This document shows positions 5,980 through 7,454 of a DNA stretch of 7,454 bases, piece after piece. The translations under genes were made by a program, and so were the position numbers. The DNA lies in contig CAIYYE010000291.1 in the NCBI GenBank assembly GCA_903930395.1, forward strand, positions 1 through 7,454, given 5' to 3'. This DNA is from an uncultured beta proteobacterium. Its GTDB lineage: Bacteria > Pseudomonadota > Gammaproteobacteria > Burkholderiales > Rhodocyclaceae. Numbering within the stretch: position 1 is the first letter of the stretch; every line of letters begins with the position of its first letter. The notes beneath the pieces are model-generated. The model was given only the letters and a program-made list of their open reading frames with translations, was not told the origin of the DNA and did not search any database.

Positions 5980-6249
5980 ATGTCCAAAGTATTTATCGCT
6001 TTTCAAACGAATGAAGACACCCGCCCGATCATCGAGGCGGTGCTCGCCGACAACCCGCATGCCGTCGCCAACGAGTCTCCGGCCATGGTCAAGATCGATG
6101 CTGAAGGTCAGCTGGTCATCAAGCGCGCCAGCATCGAGGAACTGATTGGCCGCGATTTCGACCTCCAGGAACTGCAGATCAACCTCATCACCATTTCCGG
6201 CCACCTCGACGAAGACGACGACGAGTTCAAGTTGTCCTGGCTGAACTGA
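5980..6249 (+). CDS. dmpM: Phenol hydroxylase effector/coupling protein DmpM (P2)
   Basis: Cofactor-free regulatory protein of the MmoB/DmpM family. It docks on the hydroxylase alpha subunit near the diiron site and is required for efficient coupling of reductant and oxygen use to hydroxylation. The protein is 89 residues, matching the family. It starts SKVFIAFQTNEDTRPIIEAV, has the central AMVKIDAEGQLVIKR strand pair, and ends with an acidic run (HLDEDDDEF) and KLSWLN. The frame stays open further upstream inside dmpL, but the ATG at 5980 gives the family start and has AGGA (5970-5973) six bases before it. That ribosome site overlaps the dmpL stop codon, suggesting tight coupling. Confidence 0.94.
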   Translation: MSKVFIAFQTNEDTRPIIEAVLADNPHAVANESPAMVKIDAEGQLVIKRASIEELIGRDFDLQELQINLITISGHLDEDDDEFKLSWLN

Positions 6250-6263
6250 TTTAGGAGACGAAC

Positions 6264-7454
6264 ATGGATATGAACGTTAAAAAGAAGAAGCTGGGCCTCA
6301 AGGAAAAATACGCCCACATGACGCGCGGCCTCGACTGGGAAACTACCTACCAGCCGATGGACAAGGTTTTTCCGCAGGCGACCTTCGAAGGCATCAAGAT
6401 TCACGACTGGGACAAGTGGGAAGACCCCTTCCGCCTGACCATGGACGCCTACTGGAAATACCAGGCCGAAAAGGAGCGCAAGCTCTACGCCGTGCTCGAC
6501 GCCTTTGCCCAGAACAACGGCCACCTCGGGATCACCGATGCGCGCTACCTGAATGCCGTCAAGCTCTTCCTGACCGGCATTTCTCCGCTCGAATATGTTG
6601 CCCACCGTGGCTTTGCCGCGGCCGGCCGCAACTTCCCGGGCGTTGGCCCGCGTGTCGCCTGCCTGATGCAGTCGGTTGATGAAATCCGTCATGCCCAGAC
6701 GCAGATTCACGCCATCTCGAACTACAACAAGCACTACGACGGCTTCCACGACTTCAAGCACATGCTTGAGCGCGTCTGGTATCTCTCGGTGCCCAAGTCC
6801 TTCTTCGACGACGCCTTCAGTGCCGGCCCCTTCGAGTGGATGATCGCCATCGGCTTCAGCTTCGAATACGTGCTGACCAATCTGCTCTTCGTGCCCTTCA
6901 TGTCCGGTGCCGCCTACAACGGCGACATGGCGACGGTGACCTTCGGTTTCTCGGCGCAGTCCGACGAAGCCCGTCACATGACCCTCGGTCTTGAGTGCAT
7001 CAAGTTCATGCTTGAGCAGGACCCGGACAATCTGCCCATCGTCCAGAAGTGGATCGACAAGTGGGCATGGCGCGGCATTCGCGTCCTGTCGCTGGTCGGC
7101 ATGATGATGGACTACATGCTGCCGAAGCGCGTCATGAGCTGGAAGGAAGCCTGGGAAATCTATTTCGAGCAGAACGGTGGCGCCCTGTTCAACGACCTGG
7201 CCAAGTACGGCATCAAGGTGCCGGATTGCCTGACCCAGTGTTCGGAAGACAAGGAACACATCTCCCATCAAGCCTGGGCGACTTTTTACCAGTACGGCGG
7301 CGCCGCGGCCTTCCACACCTGGATGCCGAACGACGAGGAAATGGACTGGCTGTCGGCCAAGTACCCGAACACCTTCGACAAGTACTACCGCGCCCGCTTC
7401 ACCTACTGGCGCGACGAGGCCGAGAAGGGCAACCGTTTCTACACCAATACGCTG
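6264..7454 (+). CDS. dmpN: Phenol hydroxylase alpha (catalytic diiron) subunit DmpN (P3), 3' end cut by window
   Basis: Catalytic subunit that inserts one oxygen atom of O2 into phenol to give catechol at a carboxylate-bridged diiron centre. The 397 codons present are open to the window end; the family is usually a little over 500 residues, so roughly the last fifth is missing. The six iron ligands are all visible: E110, E140 and H143 (in DEIRH), E201, E235 and H238 (in DEARH). They have the same spacing as the ligands I recall for the Pseudomonas OX1 phenol hydroxylase, at a constant offset. The N-terminus is lysine-rich (VKKKKLGLKEKYAHMTRGLDW). The ATG at 6264 lies five bases after AGGAGA (6253-6258). 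A second in-frame ATG at 6270 is possible but less well spaced. It follows dmpM by 14 nt. The P4 and reductase genes should follow outside the window. Confidence 0.96.
   Translation, partial: MDMNVKKKKLGLKEKYAHMTRGLDWETTYQPMDKVFPQATFEGIKIHDWDKWEDPFRLTMDAYWKYQAEKERKLYAVLDAFAQNNGHLGITDARYLNAVKLFLTGISPLEYVAHRGFAAAGRNFPGVGPRVACLMQSVDEIRHAQTQIHAISNYNKHYDGFHDFKHMLERVWYLSVPKSFFDDAFSAGPFEWMIAIGFSFEYVLTNLLFVPFMSGAAYNGDMATVTFGFSAQSDEARHMTLGLECIKFMLEQDPDNLPIVQKWIDKWAWRGIRVLSLVGMMMDYMLPKRVMSWKEAWEIYFEQNGGALFNDLAKYGIKVPDCLTQCSEDKEHISHQAWATFYQYGGAAAFHTWMPNDEEMDWLSAKYPNTFDKYYRARFTYWRDEAEKGNRFYTNTL

Noticed and set aside
6108..7316. Long 402-codon open frame on the minus strand opposite dmpM/dmpN
   Set aside because: It lies opposite two clearly recognised genes, and long antisense frames are common in GC-rich DNA. 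The sequence is low-complexity, rich in V, G, H and E, with no family resemblance.
1..7454. CRISPR arrays, tRNA/rRNA genes, insertion sequences, attachment sites
   Set aside because: No regularly spaced repeats, no recognisable RNA gene sequence, and no transposase or terminal inverted repeats were seen. Apart from the control region, the window is densely packed with recognised genes.

Overview
The window looks like a chromosomal segment from a GC-rich (roughly 60% by eye), aromatic-degrading betaproteobacterium. The gene set and protein sequences recall Rhodocyclales-type organisms such as Dechloromonas, Azoarcus, Thauera or Zoogloea; this assignment is inference, with no search behind it. 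It holds two convergent blocks. Both window edges cut genes.

Left block (1-2060, + strand): the 3' end of an RND (HAE1/AcrB-like) inner-membrane efflux transporter, overlapping by 8 nt a complete NodT-family outer-membrane efflux lipoprotein. Together they are the distal part of a tripartite pump operon. A hairpin followed by a T-run (2043-2076) is a plausible terminator for this operon. It sits inside the 3' ends of two convergent genes.

Middle block (2068-4276, - strand): a complete sigma-54-dependent activator of the DmpR/MopR/PoxR/XylR phenol-sensing family. Its phenol-pocket and zinc residues are recognisable. It overlaps by 8 nt a downstream gene for a small protein with an antibiotic-biosynthesis-monooxygenase (ABM) fold and two C-terminal membrane helices.

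Regulatory region (4277-4670): about 390 bp between the divergent regulator and the catabolic operon. It contains two DmpR-type palindromic upstream activating sequences, a -24/-12 promoter with an unusual -12 element, and several unexplained AT-rich repeats and palindromes.

Right block (4671-7454, + strand): the start of a multicomponent phenol hydroxylase operon in the classical order K-L-M-N (assembly protein, beta subunit, effector protein, diiron alpha subunit; the last is cut by the window end). The reductase and P4 genes would be expected just beyond the edge. The likely logic is that phenol binds the regulator, which activates the sigma-54 promoter from the upstream sites, and the hydroxylase then converts phenol to catechol. 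I see no clearly new system. The points most worth a second look are the ABM/membrane gene coupled to the regulator and the unexplained repeats in the control region.
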